Part shown: piece after piece, positions 42,332 through 52,190 of the stretch
How positions within the stretch are numbered: position 1 is the stretch's first letter
Layout of the letters: every line of letters begins with the position of its first letter
Source: Tissierella sp. P1
GTDB taxonomy: Bacteria; Bacillota; Clostridia; Tissierellales; Tissierellaceae
Reading direction: 5' to 3'
Length of the DNA: 64,000 bases
NCBI RefSeq assembly: GCF_002266425.1
Contig: NZ_NPMN01000012.1
Location: 1 to 64,000 of the forward strand
Notes under the pieces: model-generated
What the model was told of the DNA's origin: nothing
What the model saw: the letters and a program-made list of their open reading frames with translations, nothing else
Database searches by the model: none
Made by a program: the position numbers and the translations under genes

Positions 42332-42940
42332 ATGAATGAAAATATTTTTCCCGTTGAAATAAAAACCTTAAAATTAGATATGCGTAGGCTTGAAATATAT
42401 TATCCTCAAGTATATGGGCTGGAAAATATATATGTGGAGGACAAGATTAATGATGTAATATTAGAAGTAATGTATAATCAAATAAATCAACAAGGGTATT
42501 ATGATAACCCAGAAACGCAGATAACAGGCACATGGGAACTTAAAAATAATCAAAAAGGTATACTCTCCTTAACTTTAATAAACTATGCTTTTTCTGGTGG
42601 AGCCCATGGCTTAACAATAGTCAAAGGATTGACATTTGATATAGAAACTGGGAAACTATATGAATTACCAGAGCTTTTTAAGCCGGGTTCAGATTATATT
42701 AAAGTTTTGTCTGAAGAAGTTAAGGAACAAATTGAGGATAGAGATATCCAGACCTTAGGAGAATTTGAACATATAAAGCCAAATCAAGATTTTTATATAG
42801 CTGATTTGTCCTTAACTATATTCTTTCAAGAGTATGAAATAGCACCATATGTATATGGAATACTTTACTTTCCTATTTCCATATATGAAATAGAAGATAT
42901 TATAGATGAAAATGGACCATTAGGGAGAATGATATCTTAA
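42332..42940 (+). CDS. DUF3298 (PdaC/RsiV-like) domain protein
   Basis: The 202-residue protein starts at ATG 42332 behind AAAGGAGTG. The N-terminal part resembles DUF4163 ('RRLEIYYPQVYGLENIYVED'), and the C-terminal part matches DUF3298 ('NYAFSGGAHGLTIVKGLTFD', 'GKLYELPELFKPGSDYI', 'FFQEYEIAPYVYG'). In characterised proteins this pair forms the extracellular half of deacetylase PdaC or anti-sigma factor RsiV, but here there is no signal peptide or membrane segment, so the protein appears cytoplasmic. The role is unknown. Confidence 0.85.
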   Translation: MNENIFPVEIKTLKLDMRRLEIYYPQVYGLENIYVEDKINDVILEVMYNQINQQGYYDNPETQITGTWELKNNQKGILSLTLINYAFSGGAHGLTIVKGLTFDIETGKLYELPELFKPGSDYIKVLSEEVKEQIEDRDIQTLGEFEHIKPNQDFYIADLSLTIFFQEYEIAPYVYGILYFPISIYEIEDIIDENGPLGRMIS

Positions 42941-42946
42941 ATAATG

Positions 42947-42977
42947 AAGTCAGCTTTTTAAGCTGGCTTTTCTTTTT
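42947..42977 (+). terminator. Intrinsic terminator after the DUF3298 gene
   Basis: AAGTCAGCTT (42947-42956) pairs with AAGCTGGCTT (42960-42969, one G-U), followed by T-rich sequence. Confidence 0.88.
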
Positions 42978-43040
42978 AATTAGTATCTATCTGTAATTAT
43001 ATGATATAATTTTAGTACCATAATTTGGAGGAGGGATATT

Positions 43041-44129
43041 TTGGTTAAGTTTATACATACAGGAGATTTACACCTAGGTCTAAAGTTTAAAAATGTTTCT
43101 TTCCAACAAGAAAAAGCAATAGAAAGAAGAAACGAATTATGGTCTACATTTGAAAGAATAGTGAAATATGCTAAGGATAATAAAGTTGATTTTTTATTAA
43201 TTGCTGGAGATTTATTCGAAGAAGCCTATTTTACTATAGGGGATATTACTAGGGTAAGAGATACTTTTAAAACTGCAGAGAATGTTAATATAATCATATC
43301 AGCTGGAAATCATGATTTTAAGGGGAGAAAATCCCTATATACTAGAGTTGAATGGACCAGTAATGTTACTATTTTTGATGGAGAAGGAATCAATAAAAAA
43401 GAGTTTGGGGACTTAAACACAGTAATATATGGATACAGCTGGGATACTGTTGAAATTCGTACAAACAATTTATTTAATGGATTAGAAAATAAATTAGATA
43501 ATACAAAGAATAATATATTAGTATTACATGGTGATATATCCAACAATTCATCTTATCTTCCTTTAAATCTTCAGGAGCTAAATAATTTAAATATGGATTA
43601 TATAGCATTGGGGCATATTCATAAACCTCAGATTATATCTGAAAAAATTGCATATTCAGGTTGCCCAGAGCCATTGGACTTTGGAGAACTAGGAGAAAGA
43701 GGTATAATTAAAGGGATGATAAATAATAAAAAAATAGAATTTGAATTTGTTCCTTTTAGTAAAAGAAGATTTATTGAAACTGAAGTAATAATAGATGAAA
43801 ATATGGGTTATCCTGATATAATTAATGAGATAAGAAATGCTAGTATAGGAAATAAAAAGATAGATTTCTACAGAATAAATCTTAAGGGATTTATTCAAAA
43901 AGATATTGTAGTTGAAAATTTAAATAAAGATTTGAACAATGATTTTTATCATATAGAATTAGTCAACAACACTATATTAGACTATGATTTAGAACAGTTA
44001 GAAAAGGAGAATCAAGGAAATATAATTGGAAGATTTATAGATTCTATGAAAAAGAAGAATTTGGACAACCCTATAGTAAAGGATGCTTTATATATGGGAT
44101 TAGAAGTACTCTTAAAGGAGAGAAATTAG
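43041..44129 (+). CDS. DNA repair exonuclease, SbcD/YhaO-like
   Basis: The 362-residue metallophosphoesterase starts at TTG 43041 behind GGAGGAGGG. Metal-binding motifs run in order: 'TGDLHLGLKFK', 'LLIAGDLFEE', 'ISAGNHDFKGRK', 'LVLHGDIS' and 'YIALGHIHKPQ', as in SbcD/Mre11 nucleases. The C-terminal ~130 residues would be the capping region. The next gene, two bases away, is an SbcC/YhaN-like ATPase, so the pair is probably a nuclease-ATPase complex acting on DNA ends. The gene order matches yhaO-yhaN of Bacillus. Confidence 0.92.
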   Translation: MVKFIHTGDLHLGLKFKNVSFQQEKAIERRNELWSTFERIVKYAKDNKVDFLLIAGDLFEEAYFTIGDITRVRDTFKTAENVNIIISAGNHDFKGRKSLYTRVEWTSNVTIFDGEGINKKEFGDLNTVIYGYSWDTVEIRTNNLFNGLENKLDNTKNNILVLHGDISNNSSYLPLNLQELNNLNMDYIALGHIHKPQIISEKIAYSGCPEPLDFGELGERGIIKGMINNKKIEFEFVPFSKRRFIETEVIIDENMGYPDIINEIRNASIGNKKIDFYRINLKGFIQKDIVVENLNKDLNNDFYHIELVNNTILDYDLEQLEKENQGNIIGRFIDSMKKKNLDNPIVKDALYMGLEVLLKERN

Positions 44130-44131
44130 AC

Positions 44132-46583
44132 ATGCTTCTTAAAGAACTTAATTTAATTGGATTTGGAAAATTTAAAAATAAAAATATAGTTTTGAAAGAT
44201 GGTATCAATCTTATATATGGAGAAAATGAAGCAGGCAAATCAACTTTGCATAGTTTTATTGATGGCATGTTTTATGGTTTTTTGAAGCTCAATATAAAGA
44301 GAACAGATTATTTGCCAGAATACGAGAAGTATAATCCTTGGACTAACAATAGATATGCAGGTATTATACGCTTTAAATATAATGGGAAGTTCTATAGAAT
44401 CGAAAGAAATTTTACTAAAGGAGAAGAGAATACAAAGGTTTTAGATGAAACTACTGGAGTAGATATCACTAAAAATATAGAGGCTGGTTCAGGGAGAGTA
44501 CTGCAGCCAGGTATTCATTTCTTTGGTTTTAATACTAGAGTTTTTTCTAATACGATATTTATTAAACAATTAGGTACAAAGACAGATGATAAATTAGCTG
44601 CTGAAGTGACGGAAAAGTTAATTAATGTTACCACAACTCTAGATGATAATATATCAGTTGATAAGGCTATATCTGAGTTGAAAGTAAGAATGGGGGAAAT
44701 TGGAACTGATAGAGCATCAACAAAACCCTATGCTAAAAATCTTAGAGATATAGAAAGACTCCAAGAGGAAAAAAGCAATATACTTTCAGAAAAGGATGCT
44801 TACCAATATTATCTAGAAGAGAAAATAAGATTAAATAATAATTTGGAAATAGAAATGAGAAATTTATCTAGATTAAGAGAAAAGTTATCAAAGGTTGAAA
44901 TATTAGAAAAGGCAAGGACATTAGAAGAGGCTAAGATACTGTCAGATGAGATTGCAAATTTAAATTCAAAAATAGACAAATTATCAAGTTATGCCAATAT
45001 ATCTATGGATCAATACAAGGAAAGTATTAACCTAAGTAATGCCATTGATTTTATAGACAAGAATATTGTTCAATCTAAATTTGAATTAGAAAATATAGAA
45101 AATAGATTACAATCTATGGATAACGAAGGATATAATGATATTTATGGGAAGAAAATTGAAGAAATAAGTAAGGACTATAACTATTATGAGGAATTAGAGG
45201 AAGAAAAAAATACAATTTTCTATAATAAAGAAGATAATAAAATAGAATTTTTAAAAAGAGATTATAAAGAACTTAAGGGTAAATCTTCAAAGTATAAAGT
45301 TATTCAAATTTTTTCCATTATATTAGCTATAATTGCATTTGGTGCTACAATTATAGCCATAATTACTAAAAAGTATTTACCAATTGGTATCTTATTTATA
45401 GTCTTCGGTTCCATTGGAGGCTATTATACTAATAAAGTTAATAATCTCAAATATATTATAGAAGATATAAGTAGAAAAATAGAAGATATATATAATAGAG
45501 AGAAAGAAAAACAATCTAGAATTGAAGAAAATAGAAAAATTGAAAAAAAGTTTATTGGAAAAATATAATACTACGGGCAAAATGGAATTTAAGAAATTAT
45601 TAGATAGATTACAAATTGAGTATTATAGACAAAAGGAACAGATTGAATTATACAATGAACTAAAAACTAAGAGAGGGTTATTACTAGATAGAATTTATGA
45701 AGATGAATTTAATAGAAAACAGAATTTAATTACACTTGAAGCAATATTTACTGAAAATAATGTTAAGGATATCCAGGAGTTTAATTATAGCTTAGATAAA
45801 AGAAATATGTATGAACAATATATTAGAGAATCAGAAGGGAAAAAGGAAATTCTTAGGAAGGTATTGGGACAACATACAATAGAGAATCTAACTGCTGAAC
45901 TTGGTAATTTTTATTTAGATATAAATAATAGCATTGAAGATATGGATAAAAATCAAATAAAATATCAAATTGATAGAATTAATGAGAATATCTCGGATAT
46001 AAAAATTGCACTAAGGGGAGCAGAGGAGAATCTTAATATCCTAGGTAAAGATATGGAAAGGTTGGTTGTAATAGAGGAAGAAATTGAGAGAAAGATAAAA
46101 TATAAGGAAGAATTAGAAAATAAATATAAATCTCTTGAAATTGCGGCCCAGGCTATTGAAGAATTATCAAGGGATATTCATAGTCAGTTTACTCCAGAAA
46201 TAAATAAAAAGGTTAGTAAAATAGTTGAAAAAATTACAGAAGGAAAATACAATAATATTAAGATTAGTGAATCCTTAAACATTAGTGTTGAAAATCCCAT
46301 TACCAGGGAAATAATAGATATAAATAGTTTAAGTGGTGGAACAATAGATCAATTGTATTTCTCTCTTAGATTTGGGATAATTAATTCTATGGTAGATAAT
46401 AAATTACCTTTAATTTTAGACGATTGTTTTATTCAATATGATGATAGCAGACTTAAAAATATCATAGAGTTTTTAACTGATATTGGAAACGAAAGGCAGG
46501 TTATTTTATTTACTTGTCATAATCGTGAGAAAAAGGCATTAGAAGACTTGGGAGCTAAGTTTAATTTAATTAACTTAAGGTAA
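44132..46583 (+). CDS. SbcC/YhaN-like AAA ATPase, interrupted by an apparent 1-base insertion
   Basis: One ATPase of about 816 residues is encoded in two frames. The first (from ATG 44132) has Walker A 'IYGENEAGKSTLHSF' and long coiled coil; it stops at 45568. The second continues the coiled coil and ends with the signature 'NSLSGGTIDQLYFSLRFG' and Walker B 'LPLILDDCFIQYDD'. Removing one A from the A7 run near 45543-45549 joins them as '...KIEKSLLEKYNT...'. Two hydrophobic segments lie mid-chain at the hinge ('IIAFGATIIAIITKKYLPIG'), so the protein may be membrane-tethered. It forms a set with the upstream nuclease. Confidence 0.88.
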
Positions 46584-46664
46584 AGTATTACATTAACTAA
46601 GAATATGTTGAAAACACTAGGTTATAACTTAATGTTCATCAACAACATTAACTGAGGTGGTATA

Positions 46665-47348
46665 TTGATATTTGCTATTGGAGACTTACATTTTGATAAT
46701 ACTGGTGATAAACCCATGGGGATATTTGGTGATAACTGGTTAAATCACGAAGAAAAAATAATAGATAATTGGAAGGCTAATATAAAGGAAGACGATCTAG
46801 TGTTGTTAGCTGGAGATATATCTTGGGCATTGAAACTTGAAGAAGCTTATGAAGATCTATTGAAAATAGATGAATTACCTGGAAAAAAGATAATTATAAA
46901 AGGAAATCATGACTATTGGTGGAATAGCTTAAGAAAGTTAAATAATCTTGGACTTAAAACAATTAACTTTCTTCAGAATAACAGCTATATATATAATAAC
47001 ATTGGAATTGTAGGCACTAGGGGATGGTCATCTATAGATGCGGATACAGTTGAAGACCAAGATTATAAGGTATTTAATAGAGAATTAAATAGATTGAAAC
47101 TATCTTTAGATTCTTTAAGGGAAAGTGTGGAAAAAATTATAGTAGTTTTACATTATCCACCATTTAATATTGATTGTAGTCCGAATGGATTTATTGATAT
47201 AGTAAAAGAATATAATGGTGATATTTGTGTATATGGACATTTACATTCTGAAGGACATAAATATGCTGTTGAAGGAGTAGTTGAAGGAATTGAAATTCAC
47301 TGTATATCTAGTGATTATATTGATTTTGTTCCAAAAAAAATATTGTAG
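46665..47348 (+). CDS. Calcineurin-like metallophosphoesterase
   Basis: The 227-residue protein starts at TTG 46665 behind GAGGTGG. Binuclear metal motifs: 'IFAIGDLHFDNTG', 'VLLAGDISWALK', 'IIIKGNHDYWWNS', 'VVLHYPPF' and 'DICVYGHLHSEGHK'. It is close to a clostridial and bacillary group of predicted phosphohydrolases (COG1768-like, from memory) with no assigned substrate. It may be co-transcribed with the nuclease/ATPase pair upstream and lies 11 bases before nagB. Confidence 0.9.
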   Translation: MIFAIGDLHFDNTGDKPMGIFGDNWLNHEEKIIDNWKANIKEDDLVLLAGDISWALKLEEAYEDLLKIDELPGKKIIIKGNHDYWWNSLRKLNNLGLKTINFLQNNSYIYNNIGIVGTRGWSSIDADTVEDQDYKVFNRELNRLKLSLDSLRESVEKIIVVLHYPPFNIDCSPNGFIDIVKEYNGDICVYGHLHSEGHKYAVEGVVEGIEIHCISSDYIDFVPKKIL

Positions 47349-47359
47349 GGAGTGAAAAT

Positions 47360-48084
47360 ATGAAAATATTAGTTGAAAAAAATTATGAGGCAATAAGTAA
47401 GACAGCTGGAAGGATATTTATAGAATCCATAGCAAGTAAGCCAGATATTGTATTAGGGTTAGCTACTGGAAGTACACCAATCGGTATGTACAAAGAGATG
47501 ATAAGAGCGTATGAAGAAGAAGGATTAGATTTTTCTAAAGTTAAAACCTTTAATTTAGATGAATATGTTGGACTTTCTCAGGAACATCCGAGTAGTTATG
47601 CATATTTCATGGATAACGAACTTTTTAAGTATATTAATATAAATAAGGAAAATACTCATGTCCCAGATGGAAAGGCAGAGAATATTGAGGAATATTGTAA
47701 GAGATACGACGAAATGATAAATGAGGCTGGTGGAATAGATATTCAAGTACTTGGGATAGGTGAAAATGGACATATAGCTTTTAATGAGCCAGATGAAGCT
47801 CTATCTGCAGGTACATCTGTTGTTAAACTAACAGAGAATACTATAGAGGTAAATTCTAGATTTTTTGATTCACTGGAGGAAGTACCAAAGACTGCTATAA
47901 CAATGGGGATGGGGAGTATATTAAGAGCAAGAAAAATAATACTTTTAGCCAGTGGAGAAAAAAAGCGCCGGTTATAAAAAGATTATTAAATGATAATAAG
48001 GTTACTACTATGTTTCCAGTATCTTTTTTACTTCTTCATCCAGATGTAACTATTATAGTTGATGAAGAAGCTTATAATGGCTAA
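47360..48084 (+). CDS. nagB: Glucosamine-6-phosphate deaminase, interrupted by an apparent 1-base deletion
   Basis: NagB converts glucosamine-6-phosphate to fructose-6-phosphate and ammonia. The frame from ATG 47360 carries 'LGLATGSTPIGMYKEMI', 'FNLDEYVGL', 'HPSSYAYFM', 'LGIGENGHIAFNEPD' (catalytic His), then breaks after 'LLASGEKK' and stops at 47977. Restoring one G near 47963-47964 (AAAAAGCGCC to AAAAAGGCGCC) gives 'KAPVIKRLLNDNKVTTMFP...' through to 'VDEEAYNG' and the stop at 48082-48084, for about 241 residues, the normal length. A sequencing error is therefore likelier than a truncated enzyme. Confidence 0.9.
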
Positions 48085-48098
48085 TGGAGGAAATGAAG

Positions 48099-48641
48099 AT
48101 GAAGGAACTTGAAGTAAAAGTTTTAAACATAGATTTAAAAGAGATGGAATCAAAGTTGATGTCTTTAGGTGCTACATTAATAGATAAAGAACTTCAAGTA
48201 AATACATTAATTGATTCTAAAGAAAGTTTTATTCAAAGCAAGCTAGATAGTTATTTAAGAATAAGAGAAACTAAATCAATTTTAACTGAAGATACTAAGC
48301 TAACATTAACTATGAAGAAGAACATTAATAGAGAAGGTATTCGAGAGAATATTGAAATTAATACAGATATATGCGATAAAAATGCTATGTTGGAAATCCT
48401 AGAATCCTTAGGATATTATGTTATTCAAGAAGGCTTTAAGGAAAGAACTTCTTATATTTTAAATAATGCAAGATTTGATTTAGATAAATGGGATGATTTA
48501 ACTTACCCTTATCCTTATATGGAGATTGAAGTTAATGATGAAGATGAACTTGAAGATATAGTTAAGTTACTCAATATTCCAAAGGAAAATATTTCTACCA
48601 AATCCATAGTAGAGCTTGGAAAGGAAAAGAACCTATTGTAA
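48099..48641 (+). CDS. CYTH-domain protein (class IV adenylate cyclase / triphosphatase-like)
   Basis: The 180-residue protein starts at ATG 48099, seven bases after GGAGG; ATG 48084 and 48093 are less well placed. The N-terminal 'KELEVKVLN' is the ExExK signature of the CYTH tunnel fold, with basic and acidic strands following ('YLRIRETK', 'KLTLTMKK', 'RENIEINTD', 'ERTSYILNNARFDLDKW', 'YMEIEVND'). Members hydrolyse triphosphates such as thiamine triphosphate or make cAMP; the substrate here is undetermined. It is the second tunnel-fold protein in the window after the VTC protein. Confidence 0.88.
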   Translation: MKELEVKVLNIDLKEMESKLMSLGATLIDKELQVNTLIDSKESFIQSKLDSYLRIRETKSILTEDTKLTLTMKKNINREGIRENIEINTDICDKNAMLEILESLGYYVIQEGFKERTSYILNNARFDLDKWDDLTYPYPYMEIEVNDEDELEDIVKLLNIPKENISTKSIVELGKEKNLL

Positions 48642-48645
48642 CCAA

Positions 48646-48696
48646 AACCTCCCTATAAGAATAATATGTATTAGTCTAATATAGGGAGGTTGTTTT
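48646..48696 (+). terminator. Terminator-like hairpin carrying the ribosome site of the next small gene
   Basis: AACCTCCCTATA (48646-48657) pairs exactly with TATAGGGAGGTT (48680-48691), followed by GTTTTT and then the ATG at 48698. GGGAGG in the 3' arm is the only ribosome site for that ORF, so the hairpin can both end transcription and hide the site. Confidence 0.65.
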
Positions 48697-48697
48697 T

Positions 48698-48883
48698 ATG
48701 TTAAATGGCTTGTTTGGTGGCGAAGATAACAGTATGATACTAATCATTATATTTATATTCCTATTACTATTTAATGATGACTGTGATAGAGATCGCTGCG
48801 ACGGAGGATTTGGGGGAATATTTGGAAATGGCGGCATAATATGGATACTTATACTATTATTCTTCCTAGGTGATTTCTTTTAA
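48698..48883 (+). CDS. Small hydrophobic protein, 61 residues, Asp/Gly-rich
   Basis: The protein consists of two hydrophobic stretches ('ILIIIFIFLLLF' and 'IIWILILLFFLG') joined by a polar 'NDDCDRDRCDGGFGGIFGNG' segment with two cysteines. GGGAGG stands eight bases before the ATG, inside a hairpin. Similar small hydrophobic proteins with Asp/Cys linkers are common in spore-forming Firmicutes and are sometimes linked to sporulation, but I do not recognise a family with certainty. It lies just before tldD; another unusual small protein lies after tldE. Confidence 0.65.
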   Translation: MLNGLFGGEDNSMILIIIFIFLLLFNDDCDRDRCDGGFGGIFGNGGIIWILILLFFLGDFF

Positions 48884-48968
48884 GAAGGGCAGAATATCTA
48901 ATGTTTTTCATGACATATAGGAAAGTTATATTCAATCTTAATCTAACATTGACATAACTGAGTTTCAT

Positions 48969-49016
48969 AAAAGGCTTCCTTAACGTACCAGTGTTTACAT
49001 GGAAGCCTTTTTTATT
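48969..49016 (+). terminator. Intrinsic terminator before tldD
   Basis: AAAAGGCTTCC (48969-48979) pairs with GGAAGCCTTTT (49001-49011), 21-base loop, then more T residues. Confidence 0.85.
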
Positions 49017-49089
49017 TTCAAAAAACTATTTCCAGTCCCGAAATAATATTATATAATAATGATAAATACAAATAAAGGGAGGGATTTTT

Positions 49090-50482
49090 TTGTTAGAAAA
49101 AAAATGTAATAGAGAATGTACTTTATGCAGCTTTGTCTAAAGGTGGAGATTTTTCGGAAATTTTTGTTGAAGATAAGTACAATTCTAGTATTAAATTAGT
49201 TGGTGGACTTATTGAAAATAATATTTCTGGTAGGGACTATGGAGTAGGCATTAGAATATTCGATAAATTAAATTGTATTTATGCTTTTACGAATGATTCT
49301 ACAGAGGAAAATTTAATAAAAGTTGCTAAAGAAGCAGCATCTGCTTTACAGGGGACAGCAGTTGATTTAAGGTTGAATTTTATAAAATCTAATGTAAGTA
49401 ATTATAACCCAATTAAAATAATGCCATCAACTGTTAAAAAGAAAGAAAAGATAGATTTAATGAAAAGGGGCTATGAAGCTGCAAAAAATTACGATTCTGT
49501 TATATCACAGGCAATGGTAAGTTATCTTGATGAAGAGCAGAATGTACTGATAGCTAATACTGATGGATTAATAGCCGAAGACAAAAGAGTTAGAACTAGA
49601 TTTATTGTTTCATCAGTTGCATCTAAGGATGGAGAAATGCAGGAAGGATATTATGGTCCAGGTGCATCTATGGGATTTGAATTTTTTGATAAGGTTAATG
49701 TAGAGGAAATAGGTAGAGAAGCTTCAAGAATTGCTAAAACTATGGTACATGCAGAGCATTGTCCATCAGGTGTTATGCCAGTTATTATGGACAATGAATT
49801 TGGTGGAGTTCTATTCCATGAGGCATGTGGTCATGCACTAGAGGCAGCTTTTGTATCTAAGGGTACATCGGTATTTGCTAATAAATTAGAACAGTTAGTA
49901 GCATCACCCTTATTAACTGCAATAGACGATGGAACTATGATTAATGAATGGGGCACTACTAATATAGATGATGAAGGTACTCCAACACAAAAGAATATAC
50001 TTATAGAAAATGGAATTTTGAAATCCTATTTAATTGATAAGCTAAATGGTAGAAGAATGAATATGGACTCCACTGGCTCAGGCAGAAGACAGTCCTATAA
50101 ATTTGCTCCTACTTCTAGAATGAATAATACTTATATAGCTGCTGGCACTTCAAGTCTAGAAGAGATAATATCAAATACTGAAAAAGGTCTATATGCTAAA
50201 AAATTAGGTGGAGGATCTGTGAATCCTGCTACAGGAGATTTTAATTTTGCAGTTATGGAAGGTTATTTAATTCAAAATGGGAAGATTTTAAAACCTGTAA
50301 GAGGTGCCACATTAATAGGTAATGGTATTAAGGTATTAGAGCTTATTGATATGGTAGGCAATGATCTATCTTTAGGACAGGGTATGTGTGGTGCAGATAG
50401 CGGTTCTATACCAGCAGGCTTAGGTCAGCCGCCTCTTAGGATAAAGTCCATAACAGTTGGCGGAAGAAGGGGGGATGAATAA
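49090..50482 (+). CDS. tldD: TldD metalloprotease subunit, 5' end shifted by an apparent 1-base insertion
   Basis: TldD with TldE forms a Zn-dependent protease that trims unfolded or hydrophobic peptides and matures some RiPPs and microcins. The zinc motif 'GVLFHEACGHALEAAF' (HExxxH) is intact, as are 'NEWGTTNIDDEGTPTQ' and 'GADSGSIPAGLGQPPLRI'. The main frame is open from about 49103, but the likely start is TTG 49090 behind GGGAGGG. An A8 run at 49097-49104 must be A7 for 'LEKNVIENVLYAALSKGG' to read through. Intact length would be about 463 residues, as expected. tldE follows directly. Confidence 0.92.
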
Positions 50483-50483
50483 T

Positions 50484-51830
50484 ATGGATTATAGAGCATT
50501 AGCAGATAAATTGTTTAACAAAGGTAAAGAAAAGATGGAGGATCTAGAAGTCTTCATAGAAAGGTCAAAGGAAATTGAAATTGGTGTGTTTGGTGGAGAA
50601 TTAGATAAATATAGCATTTCAGAATCAGGAGGTTTATCTTTAAGAGGAGTGCATGAAGGAAAAATGGGATATTCATATACAGAAAAAATAGATGAATCTT
50701 CCATAGATATGCTGATTGATGAAGCCTTTGAAAATAGTAAATATATTGATTCTTTAGATAAAGAGATAATTTTTGCTGGTTCAAATCAATATGAAGAAAT
50801 AAATAATTATAATGACAGTCTAGAAAAAACTCCTATGGAAGATAAGATAGCTTTTATGAAAAACTTGGAAAAAGAAGCATTAGCTATAGATAGCAGAGTA
50901 TCAGCTATACAAGTATGTGCCTATCAAGAATTCCAAAGGGATAGATATATAATAAATACCAAAGGAGTAAATTTATCTGATAAATTTAGTGGAGGATTTT
51001 GTTATATTTCCATAATTGTAAAAGATGGTGAAGATACAAAAACTGGTCTAAGTTATAGAATATTTAATGATCTTGAAAAGATCGACTATAGAGAAATTGC
51101 TAAAGAAGCGGTAGAAGAAGGTATATCTATGTTAGGGGCAACTACTATTAAATCAGATAATTACCCTGTTGTATTTAAGAATACTGTATTTGCAGATATC
51201 TTATCTGCTTTTACCCCAATATTATCAGCTGATAATGTGCAAAAAGGTTTATCACGATTAAAGGATAAAGTTGGATCTAAAATAGCAAATGAGATATTAA
51301 CTATAGTTGATGATCCTTTCTTGAAAGATGGATTTGGTACTAGAACCTTTGATGATGAGGGATGCAAGACTTCATATAAGAAGATTATAGATCATGGAGT
51401 TTTAAATTCATATTTATATAATTTAAAATCAGCAAATAAGGACGGAGTAGAATCTACAGGAAATGGAAGCAGAAGATCATATAAATCATCAATATCTATA
51501 TCACCTACTAATTTATATATAGAAAAGGGTAGTAAAACTCTAGAAGAATTAATAGAGAGTATTGATAAAGGTATATGTATCATAAATGTAGAAGGTCTAC
51601 ATGCTGGTTTAAATGAAGTATCTGGAGATTATTCATTATCTGCCTACGGATATGAAATAGAAGATGGTAAGATTAAGAGACCAGTTAATCAGATAACTAT
51701 AGCAGCAAATTTCTTTGAAACATTGATGGATATTGAGGAAATAGGAAAAGACTTGGAATTTGGACCTTTTAGTGGGTATGTAGGTTCGCCTTCAATTAAG
51801 GTAAAAAATATATCAGTTTCAGGAGAATAG
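50484..51830 (+). CDS. tldE: TldE/PmbA-like protease partner subunit
   Basis: The ~448-residue protein is the second subunit of the TldD/TldE protease and lacks the HExxxH zinc motif, as is normal. The start ATG 50484 lies nine bases after GGGGGG and one base after the tldD stop region; ATG 50475 is also possible. Family features: 'LEVFIERSKEIEIGVFGGEL', 'SEKTGLSYR'-like 'DTKTGLSYRIFND', 'NGSRRSYKSSISISPTNLYI' and the C-terminal 'FGPFSGYVGSPSIKVKNISV'. The pair shares one transcript ending in the long palindrome at 51828. Confidence 0.92.
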   Translation: MDYRALADKLFNKGKEKMEDLEVFIERSKEIEIGVFGGELDKYSISESGGLSLRGVHEGKMGYSYTEKIDESSIDMLIDEAFENSKYIDSLDKEIIFAGSNQYEEINNYNDSLEKTPMEDKIAFMKNLEKEALAIDSRVSAIQVCAYQEFQRDRYIINTKGVNLSDKFSGGFCYISIIVKDGEDTKTGLSYRIFNDLEKIDYREIAKEAVEEGISMLGATTIKSDNYPVVFKNTVFADILSAFTPILSADNVQKGLSRLKDKVGSKIANEILTIVDDPFLKDGFGTRTFDDEGCKTSYKKIIDHGVLNSYLYNLKSANKDGVESTGNGSRRSYKSSISISPTNLYIEKGSKTLEELIESIDKGICIINVEGLHAGLNEVSGDYSLSAYGYEIEDGKIKRPVNQITIAANFFETLMDIEEIGKDLEFGPFSGYVGSPSIKVKNISVSGE

Positions 51831-51873
51831 AACTAGAGAGAGAATAGATTAATCTATTCTCTCTCTAGTTCTA
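51828..51873. terminator. Perfect 46-base palindrome, bidirectional terminator overlapping coding sequence
   Basis: Arms 51828-51850 and 51851-51873 are exact reverse complements. They contain the tldE stop codon and encode the last residues (RTRERID) of the minus-strand DUF378 protein. There is no spacer between arms. Confidence 0.85.
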
Positions 51874-52052
51874 TCGTTCAGTAAAAATTTAATTGAATAA
51901 ATACCTGCTAAGCCGACCAATCCATATACTATTCTGCTTAATACAGAATTAGAACCACCAAATAGGCTAGCAACTAAATCAATATTAAATAATGCTATAA
52001 ATCCCCAATTAAATGCGCCGATAATTACAAGTATTAATGCTAATTTATCCAT
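51849..52052 (-). CDS. DUF378 domain small membrane protein
   Basis: The 67-residue protein matches DUF378: 'LALILVIIGAFNWGFIALFN', then 'DLVASLFGG' and 'SRIVYGLVGLAGIYSIKFL', giving two membrane-spanning segments. AGGAGGAAT lies upstream of the ATG on the minus strand. The function of the family is unknown; relatives occur in many Firmicutes as lone genes. It converges with tldE, and its last codons form one arm of the shared palindrome. Confidence 0.9.
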   Translation of the reverse strand: MDKLALILVIIGAFNWGFIALFNIDLVASLFGGSNSVLSRIVYGLVGLAGIYSIKFLLNDRTRERID

Positions 52053-52190
52053 ACTATTCCTCCTAAATTTTTATATATTTAATATGTCCAAATTGACTAT
52101 TTTTATACAATTAATATCTTAATTTTAGTAACCACTTATATCTCAATTTCATAAAATACATTGAGGAATAAATATAAGGAGGTTATTATA

